A stretch of DNA of 64,000 bases, from positions 74,681 to 138,680 of the forward strand of contig NZ_JBEMAR010000009.1 of NCBI RefSeq assembly GCF_040274945.1, read 5' to 3'. Source of the DNA: Carnobacterium_B sp040274945 (GTDB lineage Bacteria > Bacillota > Bacilli > Lactobacillales > Carnobacteriaceae). The number at the start of each line of letters is the position of its first letter. The stretch's first letter is position 1. The notes beneath the pieces are model-generated. The model saw only the letters and a program-made list of their open reading frames with translations. It did no database searches and was not told the origin of the DNA. This document shows positions 32,065-40,696 of the stretch, piece by piece. Made by a program: the position numbers and the translations under genes.

Positions 32065-33570
32065 TTAAGCTTCTGGTTTAAACACTTGTGTAGCTTTAAC
32101 AGCTAATTTCCAGTTTTTGTATAATTTTTCGCGTTCTGCATCTGGCATTTGCGGTTCAAAGATACCACCTTCTTCATACATGTCTTTGATTTCATCCATG
32201 CTTTCCCAGAATCCAACTGCTAAACCAGCTAAGTAAGCTGCACCTAAAGCAGTCGTTTCTAAGTTGTGTGCACGTTGAACTTTGGTACCTAAGATGTCTG
32301 CTTGGAATTGCAATAACCAGTCGTTGTTTGCAGCTCCGCCATCTACTTTCAATAATGGAATATCAATACCCGCGTCTTTGTTCATTGTATCAATAACATC
32401 GCGTGATTGGTAAGCAATCGATTGTAAAGTTGCTTTAACAAAGTCTTCTTTCGTTGTTCCACGGTTCAATCCAAATACTGATCCACGTGCGTCTGAATCC
32501 CAGTAAGGTGCTCCAAGTCCTGTGAAGGCTGGTACCACAAATACTTCGTTGTCGTTTTTAGACGCTTTAGCAAGTGCTTCTGAGTCGGCTGAATTTTCAA
32601 TCATTTTTAATCCGTCACGCAACCATTGGATTGACGATCCTGATACAAAAATACTTCCTTCTAAAGCATAGTATATTTTACCATTGATTCCATATCCAAT
32701 CGTTGTTAACAAATTGTTTTCTGATAATTGTGGTTTTTCTCCTGTATTCATGACGATAAATGAACCCGTACCGTATGTGTTTTTCACCATTCCAGGTTCA
32801 AAAGCCATTTGACCGAATAAAGCAGCTTGTTGGTCTCCAGCCATTCCTGAGATTGGAATGTTCGCTCCATAGAAATGGTAGTTCGTTGTGTTTCCGTAAA
32901 CTTCTGAGTTGGATTTCACCTCTGGCATCATAACGCTTGGAATATTCAATAAGTCTAAAATTTCTTGATCCCATTCTAATTTATGAATGTTGAACAACAT
33001 TGTACGGCTGGCATTTGAATAGTCTGTAACGAATGAATCTCCACCTGTTAATTTCCATACTAACCATGTGTCCACAGTTCCAAACATCAACTCACCTTTT
33101 TCAGCGCGTTCTTGTGCGCCTTCTACATGGTCAAGGATCCAGCGGATTTTAGTAGCTGAGAAATAAGAATCAATAATCAAACCTGTTTTTTCATGAATCA
33201 TTTTAGAATGTCCATCTTCATTTAATTTAGACGCAATAGGTGCTGATTGGCGTGATTGCCAAACAATCGCGTTGTAAATCGGACGACCTGTTTTTTTATC
33301 CCAAATGATTGTTGTTTCACGTTGGTTCGTAATTCCGATTGCAGCGATTTCTGCAGGTTTGACACCGGATTCAATAAATGCACCAGCAATAACCGATTGC
33401 ACTGAATTCCAGATTTCATTCGGGTTGTGTTCTACCCAACCGCTTTGTGGAAAAATTTGAGTAAACTCTTTTTGTGAGCTCCCGATTGTGTTTGTCTTTT
33501 TATCGTAAATAATTGCTCTTGAACTCGTTGTTCCTTGATCAATGGCCATAATGTATTTTTTCTCTGTCAT
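32065..33570 (-). CDS. glpK: Glycerol kinase
   Basis: A 501-residue FGGY-family kinase making glycerol-3-phosphate. It has IMAIDQGTTSSRAIIYD, VGWVEHNP-type region (SGWVEHNPNEIW), GITNQRETTIIWDK, GTVDTWLVWKLTG, GMAGDQQAALFGQ and KVDGGAANNDWLLQFQADIL. The NYHFYGANIPISG segment holds the His that HPr phosphorylates in the glycerol kinases of related Firmicutes, linking activity to PTS status. Start ATG 33570 has AGGAGG; the longer open frame to 33726 crosses the promoter. It heads the glp operon. Confidence 0.97.
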   Translation of the reverse strand: MTEKKYIMAIDQGTTSSRAIIYDKKTNTIGSSQKEFTQIFPQSGWVEHNPNEIWNSVQSVIAGAFIESGVKPAEIAAIGITNQRETTIIWDKKTGRPIYNAIVWQSRQSAPIASKLNEDGHSKMIHEKTGLIIDSYFSATKIRWILDHVEGAQERAEKGELMFGTVDTWLVWKLTGGDSFVTDYSNASRTMLFNIHKLEWDQEILDLLNIPSVMMPEVKSNSEVYGNTTNYHFYGANIPISGMAGDQQAALFGQMAFEPGMVKNTYGTGSFIVMNTGEKPQLSENNLLTTIGYGINGKIYYALEGSIFVSGSSIQWLRDGLKMIENSADSEALAKASKNDNEVFVVPAFTGLGAPYWDSDARGSVFGLNRGTTKEDFVKATLQSIAYQSRDVIDTMNKDAGIDIPLLKVDGGAANNDWLLQFQADILGTKVQRAHNLETTALGAAYLAGLAVGFWESMDEIKDMYEEGGIFEPQMPDAEREKLYKNWKLAVKATQVFKPEA

Positions 33571-33591
33571 GTTAAATTTCCTCCTATGCTT

Positions 33592-33606
33592 TTGCAAGCG
33601 ATTTCT
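33592..33606. promoter_or_regulatory. CcpA cre box of the glp operon
   Basis: TTGCAAGCGATTTCT fits WTGNAANCGNWNNCW at all 15 positions. It lies in the glpK leader, 10 bp downstream of the -10 (33617-33622), where CcpA would act as a roadblock or block initiation. Confidence 0.8.
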
Positions 33607-33616
33607 TGATAAACTT

Positions 33617-33646
33617 ATTGTAACCGTTTTTCTTCGAAAGAAAACG
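33617..33646 (-). promoter_or_regulatory. glpK promoter with upstream palindrome
   Basis: The -10 is TACAAT (33617-33622). No good -35 exists, only TTTTCT/GTTTTC, which lies inside the palindrome TTTCTTCGAAAGAAA (about 33629-33643). This suggests an activator-dependent promoter. The adjacent Mga-type regulator gene is a candidate activator. Confidence 0.45.
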
Positions 33647-33712
33647 TCATCTTTTTTTAGTTTTTGAAATTTTTTGAGAGGATTTGTCTTTTCGAATAAA
33701 TTTTGCGTCAGG

Positions 33713-33754
33713 AAAAAAAAGAACAAGCTGCAGTATTTTCACTGAGCTTGTTCT
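33713..33754 (-). terminator. Intrinsic terminator of the Mga-type regulator gene
   Basis: The minus-strand stem AGAACAAGCT / AGCTTGTTCT, with an inner AGT/ACT pairing, is followed by eight T. It begins at the stop codon of the regulator gene and insulates the glp operon. Confidence 0.85.
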
Positions 33755-35222
33755 ATAAATTGAATTCTTGAATGATTTTTTGAATATTTCTCATATCGAA
33801 AGAAGATAGAATTTCAGAGAGAACATATACCCTAGATTTACCGTAAAGGTCCTTATCAACTGGTTGCTCATTAGTGAGAATGAGATCGTACACTTTACCT
33901 GGCTGATAAGCTTCAACATGTATGCCATTGATATGCCTCATATTCAGTATAAGCAACTGATTCAGTGTCTCCGTAAAAATAGCTTCCATTTTCAAATCAA
34001 TTCCCACTTGCAAAATGGTCGTCATCTTCAACGTAACAATCGCCAGTAAACTGATGTATTTTAGCAATCCTATTTTCAATAAACTATTGTCTTCGACTTC
34101 TTTTATGCCAAATTTAGTTGTACTGATAGCAATCAATGTCTCTGCAAATGAAACGAGATCTCTGCCGGTAAATTGTTTTTCTTTAGCCAACATTCCTTCA
34201 TAATCATAAATTTCCATATCTCCTTGGAAGAAGTACAGTTTTGTGTGAATATGAGAAAGATGGTAGTGCATATCACGTTCCAACATATAAGGCAATTTGC
34301 GGAATTTATATTGGATAATAATGGTTTCCACAATGTACGCATCCATTGTCGCAATAGGTGCACGACGGTCACGCTCCAACGTATACTCATGAAAATCGTG
34401 TTCACTCAGTATAGGAAAAGCTAATAAAAAAGCAAAGTGTAGCATAGCTTCCTCTTCATCGACTTCAATAGAATAACGACTAAAGTAACGCAAAACCATC
34501 ATCCGAATTTTTTGATATAGTGAATCTTTTAAGTAAGGTTGCATCAGTTCGCGTAAATGTGCATACTTCTTCTCTTTGCTCGTAATGCGATTTTTACTAA
34601 TGAGCATCCAAACATTTAGACGTTGTTTGTTTTCTGGTTCAATCGTAACTTGCAAGGAACTTTCCATCGCCTGTACCATTTGAGTGATCTGCTTGTCGTT
34701 ATATGAATTCATAAGGGATTCTTTATCCTCGATATAGCTATAAAATTGAAAATAGAAATACCGAATATGCAACTCTTCACCGTGCAACTGTCCATTACGG
34801 ATTTTGACACCAAACTCTTTTAAATAGCTATTCAATTCTTTAATTTTACGAAATAAGGATGAATCGCTGATCATCAATTTTTGTGTCAATTGAGTAATCG
34901 AGAACTCCTGATGCTTAAATAAAAACCGAACCAGTTTCACTTTGATGGATTGATTCAAATAGAGTTGATGAATTTGCGGCAAAGAAAACTCATCGCTCAT
35001 GGTTAAGGAAATGTATTGTCCATCATAGTTGACCTGTACTTGATCTTCAAGAGATTGAATTCGAAAAGAGATGGATTCCAAGTCTTTATCCAGTGAAGCT
35101 CTAGCAACGGATAGATAGTTTAACATATCCGCATAAGAGAGTTTCCCACCGTTTAGTACGAGTTGTTTAAAAATCGTAACTTCTCTGATTTCATTTTTCT
35201 CCAAGAAGTATTCAATTTTCAT
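33753..35222 (-). CDS. Mga-family transcriptional regulator
   Basis: A 489-residue regulator of the Mga/AtxA type. Two N-terminal HTH segments are visible (LVLNGGKLSYADMLNYLSVARASLDKD split near residues 20-50, and FSITQLTQKLMISDSSLFRKI around 105-125). A long helical PRD-like middle follows, then an EIIB-like C-terminus (YDLILTNEQPV). Such proteins are often controlled by PTS phosphorylation of PRD histidines. The second ATG (35222) is better spaced from GAGGG than the first (35231). It overlaps the end of the Nox-like gene by 11 bp and lies directly upstream of glpK. Control of glp or of the Nox-like gene is plausible. Confidence 0.85.
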   Translation of the reverse strand: MKIEYFLEKNEIREVTIFKQLVLNGGKLSYADMLNYLSVARASLDKDLESISFRIQSLEDQVQVNYDGQYISLTMSDEFSLPQIHQLYLNQSIKVKLVRFLFKHQEFSITQLTQKLMISDSSLFRKIKELNSYLKEFGVKIRNGQLHGEELHIRYFYFQFYSYIEDKESLMNSYNDKQITQMVQAMESSLQVTIEPENKQRLNVWMLISKNRITSKEKKYAHLRELMQPYLKDSLYQKIRMMVLRYFSRYSIEVDEEEAMLHFAFLLAFPILSEHDFHEYTLERDRRAPIATMDAYIVETIIIQYKFRKLPYMLERDMHYHLSHIHTKLYFFQGDMEIYDYEGMLAKEKQFTGRDLVSFAETLIAISTTKFGIKEVEDNSLLKIGLLKYISLLAIVTLKMTTILQVGIDLKMEAIFTETLNQLLILNMRHINGIHVEAYQPGKVYDLILTNEQPVDKDLYGKSRVYVLSEILSSFDMRNIQKIIQEFNL

Positions 35223-36549
35223 TTCCGTCATCCCTCACTTCTGCCCACGAAACAAAGTTGGTAGACGAAATCATTTGGGAAAACGAGGGATGGAAGAAAT
35301 AATCTTTTTGCTGCAAATCTTCCAAGGTTTGTTTCGTTTGAATGGCTAACGCTAATGTGTTGATTTTTTCTAACATATTCGAAGTTGAAATCATCTGAGC
35401 ACCAAGCAAAATATGACTTGTTGCATCATAAACCCATTTAATGGTTACAGTATCGCTAGTTGGTAGACTAGTTAACCGCACTTCTTGACGATAAGTATTC
35501 ACCATTTGACCCGTAAATACACTCTCAGCTTCCGTCATACCTGTGCTAGCAATATAATACCCAAATATATACGTCCCAATCGTACGCAAAGAGCCTTTGA
35601 AAACCATTTTGGGTTGGATAAGATTATTAGCAGCAACGATTCCTGTACGGACAGCATTATTTACAAGTGGAATATACACTGTTTCCTCTTCTTCTCCATA
35701 AGCGAGTTGGATACAATCGCCCACAGCAAAAACATCTTCTACTGATGTGCGCATATAGCGATCAACTGCAATCGTTTGGTCCATATGAAGTCGGATGTGT
35801 TCATCTAAAAAGTGCAAGTCCGGTCTCACATTCACACCTAAGATAACAGCCTCACTCTTAACCATTTCATTTCCAAATCGAATCGTAGCCGTTTGATCAG
35901 CATCTGCCTCAATCGCAGAGACTGTTTGGTTCAAACGCAAATCTATTCCTTGTTCAAGCATTTTTTGTTGCAGTGGCTGTATCATTTCTTTATCAAAATA
36001 TTTGAATAACACATAGTCCATATTTTCAATCAGCGTAACGTGCTTTTGTTGCTTGCTTAGCAAATCAGCTGCTTCTACTCCGACCTGACCAGCACCAATA
36101 ATCGTTACATTCTTGCTAGCATCAACTTTAGATAGAGCATCTTCTGCTTCATGATGCCGTTTGTATTTCAAGACGTTCTCGCCATCACTGCCACTGATTT
36201 TTTGCGACAACTGACTCGAACCCGTTGCAATGATTAATTTATCATAAGTGATTGTCGCTTCTTTTCCATGTTGGAGATAGTTAATTTTTTTATGGATTGA
36301 ATCAATTTTTTCAACAACAGTTTCTAAGCAACAACAGATATTTTGTTTTTCCAATTGCTCCTTCGTGATGAAGTATGCTACATCTAAGTCCGCAATTTTA
36401 TTTTCCCAGTATAAATGTAGTCCATTCGGAATATAACCTAAAGTAGACTGCTTTTCCAGCAAAATAATTTCTGCATTGGACTGTTTTTTTCGTATCTCTA
36501 AAGCTGTGGCTACCCCAGCAAAAGATGCTCCTATAATGACTACTTTCAT
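35212..36549 (-). CDS. Nox/CoA-disulfide-reductase-like flavoprotein lacking the active-site Cys
   Basis: A 445-residue pyridine nucleotide-disulfide oxidoreductase. FAD site MKVVIIGASFAGVATALEIR, NADH site VTIIGAGQVGVEAADLLSK, second FAD site VFAVGDCIQLAYG, and a C-terminal dimerisation domain (TIGTYIFGYYIASTGMTEAE). NADH oxidase and peroxidase have SCG at residues 41-43 with Cys42; here the segment is IPNGLHLYW, with Asn42. The chemistry must therefore differ from that of those enzymes. ATG 36549 has AAGGAG at good distance. It is translationally coupled to the Mga-type regulator, next to the oxidase-containing glp operon. The reaction is unknown. Confidence 0.85.
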   Translation of the reverse strand: MKVVIIGASFAGVATALEIRKKQSNAEIILLEKQSTLGYIPNGLHLYWENKIADLDVAYFITKEQLEKQNICCCLETVVEKIDSIHKKINYLQHGKEATITYDKLIIATGSSQLSQKISGSDGENVLKYKRHHEAEDALSKVDASKNVTIIGAGQVGVEAADLLSKQQKHVTLIENMDYVLFKYFDKEMIQPLQQKMLEQGIDLRLNQTVSAIEADADQTATIRFGNEMVKSEAVILGVNVRPDLHFLDEHIRLHMDQTIAVDRYMRTSVEDVFAVGDCIQLAYGEEEETVYIPLVNNAVRTGIVAANNLIQPKMVFKGSLRTIGTYIFGYYIASTGMTEAESVFTGQMVNTYRQEVRLTSLPTSDTVTIKWVYDATSHILLGAQMISTSNMLEKINTLALAIQTKQTLEDLQQKDYFFHPSFSQMISSTNFVSWAEVRDDGNEN

Positions 36550-36580
36550 GTTACTACTCCTTGTCAATGTGTTTACAATT

Positions 36581-36589
36581 AGTATAACA
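36581..36589 (-). promoter_or_regulatory. Extended -10 of the Nox-like/Mga operon
   Basis: TGT-TATACT on the minus strand, 32 bp before the start codon. No clear -35 is visible. Confidence 0.5.
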
Positions 36590-36657
36590 TAGTAAAGAAA
36601 AATTTCGCATAAGCAAAGTTACCAGTTGGAAGGAATAATGTGTATTTTTTTCAAAAA

Positions 36658-36696
36658 AAAGTATAGATTCCATTATTTAAGTGGAATTTATACTTT
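36658..36696 (-). terminator. Intrinsic terminator facing the Nox-like gene
   Basis: The stem AAAGTATAAATTCCA / TGGAATCTATACTTT (one mismatch) with a minus-strand T run. It would stop transcription entering from the polysaccharide side, although the nearest gene end is 830 bp away. Confidence 0.75.
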
Positions 36697-36699
36697 AAA

Positions 36700-37527
36700 A
36701 GAGTAAGCTAATGCCTTTTATTTTCATTGAATAATTTGATTAACTACATTAATGTAACGTATTCACTGCCATGTCTAGCCTATCTTTTACTAATTTAGAT
36801 TGTATACTTAATAAAACGGATAAACATTATTTGCAAAGGTTTCTTCATTCAAAAATTTCATTCTACCATTTTTCTTTTTATATTCAAAATTCTTATCACG
36901 AAGTGAATACTATAATTATAAAGATTGATTTAATTTATTCCAATTATCTGTAAATTTTTTTCACATTATGAATAAAATTTTTTCGAAACTAGCAGAATCT
37001 TTTATAGGGATTGGCGATGATTATGCTTGGGAGTAAAGGAAGTTACTTACTATTCCACTAATTACAAAGCCAAAAGGTTGTCAAAGAAGCATAGAACAGC
37101 TTTTTTTTATAAAATCGATAGCCCAATCTTACTAGAAAATCATACCGTATGGTGATAAGCTTGTTGGCTTATTTCTTGTTTAATTTTATGAAGACACTCT
37201 ATTTAAAACCATAGGAAAATTTACAGCTGGTAAAGCGGTGAAAAGCAGTCGGAAATTATTTCTAAAATTGAGTTACTCTCTTGTTTATCAAGAGTTGTTT
37301 TACCATTTTTTGGAAAGATCTCGCAACTTTGTTAGTAAAAGAATTAAAAATCCGTCCACTTTTAAGGGATTCACGCGCCCAAAATGAGATAAAAATTTAG
37401 AAGTAAGATTTATTCAATTAGTAAATACTATAATGATTGATCCTCGAAAATTATAATACTATGATCATTTAACAACACTAATAAATTAACACAAATTAAG
37501 TGAAAAAATATAATTTCCGAGCATATA
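36700..37527. other. Decayed intergenic region at the end of the polysaccharide cluster
   Basis: No intact gene is seen in ~830 AT-rich bases. The + strand has a start-less open stretch of 67 codons at 37184-37387 (KFTAGKAVKSSRKLFLK, then LVYQELFYHFLERSRNF) and a 22-codon ORF at 36968-37036 without a ribosome site. Both look like remnants of unidentified genes. GC content is lower than in the flanking operons. Confidence 0.5.
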
Positions 37528-38436
37528 TCATTCATCATTAGATAATAAATAATTTTTCAAATCATCAATTATCTTACTATCTATCCTTGAACTAAATTTC
37601 CTAGCAAATAGATAGGGTGATTCTTTTAAAATATTAAAGTCTTCAGCTCTCCACGTATATGGATTTCCTTTTTCCCAATCAATATACCTCATTATAGATA
37701 AATAATCATTGTTAAGTTTCTTGAAATACAAGTTGTTTTTAAACTTACTATTATATAAAAGCGTCTGAAGAAACATTTCATCTGCACAAAGTGTGTTTCT
37801 AAATGTTTTTGAAATCCAATTTTCCTTAGACACTACGTATGTAGCAAATTCATTTGTTATACTAAACCAATTTGCTCCCTTCATATAAGTGATGTCGTTA
37901 CTAATTAATCTATTTATTTTAATTTTTTTTTGTATATAGATAATTAAACTATTTATTTTCCTTCTTATAAACCCTGTCCATTTGTTCTTTGAAAAAAAAA
38001 CATTATCTTGGAGAAAGTAATAAAATTCTATTCTATTTAAAGTACTTTTTTGTATACTTTTCCTATCAAAATGTACAAATTCTTTTCCCTGATTTTTCTC
38101 AAAAAAGTTGTGAATTTCATTTTGATTTTTAAGTGGAAAATCTACACCGGATAAAAGATGGTAATAAGAGTATGTTTTTTTTGTTGCAGCTTTTAAAAGT
38201 TCTATTTCACACTGTATCTGAGAATATCCACCCCAGTTTATACTTGTTCTATTAATAAAGTAAATAGAACTCTTATTTACAGTAAACTTCCTTTGTTCTT
38301 TTTCACTTAATTTTGATTTTAAATCGATATGAATATAGATATCATTTCTTTCATCATCTAAAACTTCAATCAAACTTTTTAGTATATCAAACTCATTATG
38401 AGCTATAATAAGATAAGCATGTTTCTTTAAAGTCAT
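37528..38436 (-). CDS. GT14-like glycosyltransferase (core-2/I-branching family)
   Basis: A 302-residue cytoplasmic transferase without membrane segments. Motifs of family GT14 are visible: HAYLIIAHNEFDILKSLI at the N-terminus, IYIHIDLKSK, YYHLLSGVDFPLK, KEFVHFDRKS, YMKGANWFSITNEFA and CADEMFLQTLLYNS. Such enzymes add a GlcNAc (or other sugar) in beta-1,6 linkage. ATG 38436 has GGAGG seven bases upstream. It is the last gene of the cluster, separated from the pyruvyl transferase gene by a terminator-like hairpin. Likely adds a side branch to the repeat unit. Confidence 0.83.
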   Translation of the reverse strand: MTLKKHAYLIIAHNEFDILKSLIEVLDDERNDIYIHIDLKSKLSEKEQRKFTVNKSSIYFINRTSINWGGYSQIQCEIELLKAATKKTYSYYHLLSGVDFPLKNQNEIHNFFEKNQGKEFVHFDRKSIQKSTLNRIEFYYFLQDNVFFSKNKWTGFIRRKINSLIIYIQKKIKINRLISNDITYMKGANWFSITNEFATYVVSKENWISKTFRNTLCADEMFLQTLLYNSKFKNNLYFKKLNNDYLSIMRYIDWEKGNPYTWRAEDFNILKESPYLFARKFSSRIDSKIIDDLKNYLLSNDE

Positions 38437-38473
38437 TCGTATTCCTCCATAAAACACTTGATTATCCGTCTTT

Positions 38474-38505
38474 ATAAAAAAAGAGCACTTACAATATATG
38501 CTCTT
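38474..38505 (-). terminator. Internal terminator-like hairpin in the polysaccharide cluster
   Basis: The minus-strand stem AAGAGCA / TGCTCTT (11-nt loop) is followed by TTTTTATAAAG. It may reduce expression of the GT14-like gene or mean that this gene is transcribed separately. Confidence 0.6.
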
Positions 38506-38539
38506 AATACCTTACTTTTTATTTTTTAAAATTTCACTA

Positions 38540-39625
38540 TTATTTTAAAAAAAATTTATCTAATTCAAAATATTGTTTCGATCCTGAAACAGTCAGTTCA
38601 GTATTTTTTTTGGCTTTTTCAAAAGATTTATCTATTATTTCAGGGTTTAATTTCTCAATATTCTCAATAGATTTCATAGGAATATTTAATTGATAGTCTT
38701 CGATAAAATTAGAAGATTTTTTACTATAATTTAGTGAATAAATTTCTTTATTAAAAAGATATCCTAAAATAATTGAATGAAATCTACAGGCAATAATTTG
38801 CTTTATTTTTGAAAAAGATACTAAGAATTTATCAATATCGCCTTTATAATAAATTTTATCCACCAATTGTTTTCTCTCACTTATTTGCTCCATGATGAAT
38901 TCAATGTTGGTTTCATCACCTTCACGCTCACAAAACGACAACAAGTAAACTTTTTTCCCTTGTAAAGTAAAATGATTAATTGTACTCACCATTTTATAGA
39001 CATAGGCATCTTGATATTGACTAATGTTCTTTCTACCGATTAAATTTATAATAGAAATTCCAACTGAATCTTCTTTTACGGTTTTAAATGCTTCTGTCGG
39101 ATAACTCAAGATTACGTCAGCTTCTTGCCGTACATTTGTCCGATGTTTAAACAAATCATAGGAATAACTGTCCCGAAAACAAATATCTTCTACATAATCA
39201 AAAGCTTTATCATACCGACTTAAAAAGTGGTCCGATGAGTATGGACCAAAGTTTGAACCAATAATAAAAATTTTTATGTCTCTTTTTTTCATATATCCCC
39301 ATAAATCCATTCTTTCTTGAAAAAGTTTCTCCCATCCTTCATATTGAATAAAAATAGAGCCGCCTATACAAACAAAAGCATTTATCTTATATTTTTTAAT
39401 TAGCCATTTTTTTAAAAGATTCGTTCCTCTAAGTTTTTCTATTACAAATTTAACATATTTATTGATTTTAATTACTTTTAAATTAGCATATTTGTCTTCG
39501 AACTCTGAATAGTCTAACTGAGTAAAAATAATAAAAGTATGCTCGGGGTATCTCATCAGTACGGAACTTACAAATAAATCATCCCCTAGATTTTTTTCTA
39601 GATAAACATCTAAAAATAGATTCAC
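38540..39625 (-). CDS. Polysaccharide pyruvyl transferase family protein
   Basis: A 361-residue protein of the CsaB/WcaK group, which places a pyruvate ketal on a sugar. It begins MNLFLDVYLEKNLGDDLFVSSVL, with the NLGDDL motif. It also has FVCIGGSIFIQYEGW, IFIIGSNFGPYSS, ICFRDSYSYDLFK and IIACRFHSIILGYLFNKEIYSLNYSKK (C-terminal RFH motif), which are characteristic. It overlaps the start of its neighbour by 4 bp. It probably decorates the repeat unit with pyruvate, giving negative charge. Confidence 0.87.
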   Translation of the reverse strand: MNLFLDVYLEKNLGDDLFVSSVLMRYPEHTFIIFTQLDYSEFEDKYANLKVIKINKYVKFVIEKLRGTNLLKKWLIKKYKINAFVCIGGSIFIQYEGWEKLFQERMDLWGYMKKRDIKIFIIGSNFGPYSSDHFLSRYDKAFDYVEDICFRDSYSYDLFKHRTNVRQEADVILSYPTEAFKTVKEDSVGISIINLIGRKNISQYQDAYVYKMVSTINHFTLQGKKVYLLSFCEREGDETNIEFIMEQISERKQLVDKIYYKGDIDKFLVSFSKIKQIIACRFHSIILGYLFNKEIYSLNYSKKSSNFIEDYQLNIPMKSIENIEKLNPEIIDKSFEKAKKNTELTVSGSKQYFELDKFFLK

Positions 39626-40683
39626 ATTTTCCCTCCTATTCTTTTGTTGTTTTTTAACCGCTTGGTGTTAGATTTCACCAATTCGGTTATTGTCAGCAAC
39701 TGATGAATCTTCCGATAGTTATGGTCTTTTAAATGGTGGACCATCAATTTATCAAATTTATTTTGAGGAAAGTCCATTTCATTCTGAAATACAGTATTAA
39801 AAAGAATAACTGTCTTTTCAACATATTTCAACCGCTCTTGACGGGTAATCTGATTCGTTTGGTAAGCCATTTTCAGAGCAGTTAACATATGCTTATAAAG
39901 TTGTTGCTGATGATGTTCCAAGTTTTTAGGGTGACTTTTGAATCCATTGTAATGCTGTATAAAGGATTCAATCTGTGTTAAGAAGAAAACCATGTCCTCA
40001 CTGATGTTTAAGTTAACTTGTCTAGTGGACTGATTTGGATACAATAAATAATGATAAAGATACTTATCAATCACTTTAATATGACTGATTTGATTAAAAT
40101 AGTTTAAATTAAATACAACGTCTTCTCCCAATTTTACACCTACAGGAAAGTAAATCTGATTTTCTTTAATGATGGATGATACATACAGTTTATTCCATGG
40201 AGAATTTGTAACACCACTCTCATAATAACGCCAGAAATCAGAAACCATTTCGGCTACCGTTATTTTTTTGTTTTCTCTATTTCCGGAATTTAATAAAACC
40301 TCATTCCCTTTGTCCAAGTTGTGGATGTAATATCCATAAACAACCAGCTCGTTGGATTCACTAGAACAACTTATTAAAACTTCCATCATATTTTCTTCAA
40401 TGTAATCATCACTATCGACAAATATTAACAACTCTCCTACTGAAGCATCTATCCCTACGTTTCGAGCCACTGAAACACCTGAATTCTCCTGCTGTATAAC
40501 ACGGATTCTGTGATCTGTTTTTTTATATTGTTGACAAATTTGAAAACTTCGGTCTGTAGAACCATCATCAATCAAGATCAATTCAAGATGAGAGTACGTT
40601 TGATTTAAAATAGAAGTAATAGTTCTCATAAGATGATCTTCTGCATTAAATACAGGAACGATCACAGATATTAATGTATCCAC
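39622..40683 (-). CDS. GT2 glycosyltransferase
   Basis: A 353-residue inverting family 2 transferase (GT-A fold). It has ISVIVPVFNAEDHLMRTITS, LELILIDDGSTDRS, ENSGVSVARNVG and the DxD motif FVDSDDYIEE; NSPWNKLY is typical of the EpsH/WaaE-type clade. The C-terminal ~130 residues are helical, with no membrane segment. It adds one sugar to the lipid-linked unit from a nucleotide sugar, probably a beta linkage. The ATG follows GGAGGAGA. It overlaps the pyruvyl transferase gene. Confidence 0.92.
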   Translation of the reverse strand: MDTLISVIVPVFNAEDHLMRTITSILNQTYSHLELILIDDGSTDRSFQICQQYKKTDHRIRVIQQENSGVSVARNVGIDASVGELLIFVDSDDYIEENMMEVLISCSSESNELVVYGYYIHNLDKGNEVLLNSGNRENKKITVAEMVSDFWRYYESGVTNSPWNKLYVSSIIKENQIYFPVGVKLGEDVVFNLNYFNQISHIKVIDKYLYHYLLYPNQSTRQVNLNISEDMVFFLTQIESFIQHYNGFKSHPKNLEHHQQQLYKHMLTALKMAYQTNQITRQERLKYVEKTVILFNTVFQNEMDFPQNKFDKLMVHHLKDHNYRKIHQLLTITELVKSNTKRLKNNKRIGGKM

Positions 40684-40696
40684 TTCTCTCCTCCTA

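Noticed and set aside
33571..33726. N-terminal extension of glycerol kinase
   Set aside because: The extra 52 codons cross the promoter, cre and palindrome, and the ATG at 33570 has a perfect AGGAGG.
36968..37036. A 22-codon + strand ORF as a bacteriocin or pheromone precursor
   Set aside because: No ribosome site, no leader or processing motif, and it lies in decayed sequence.
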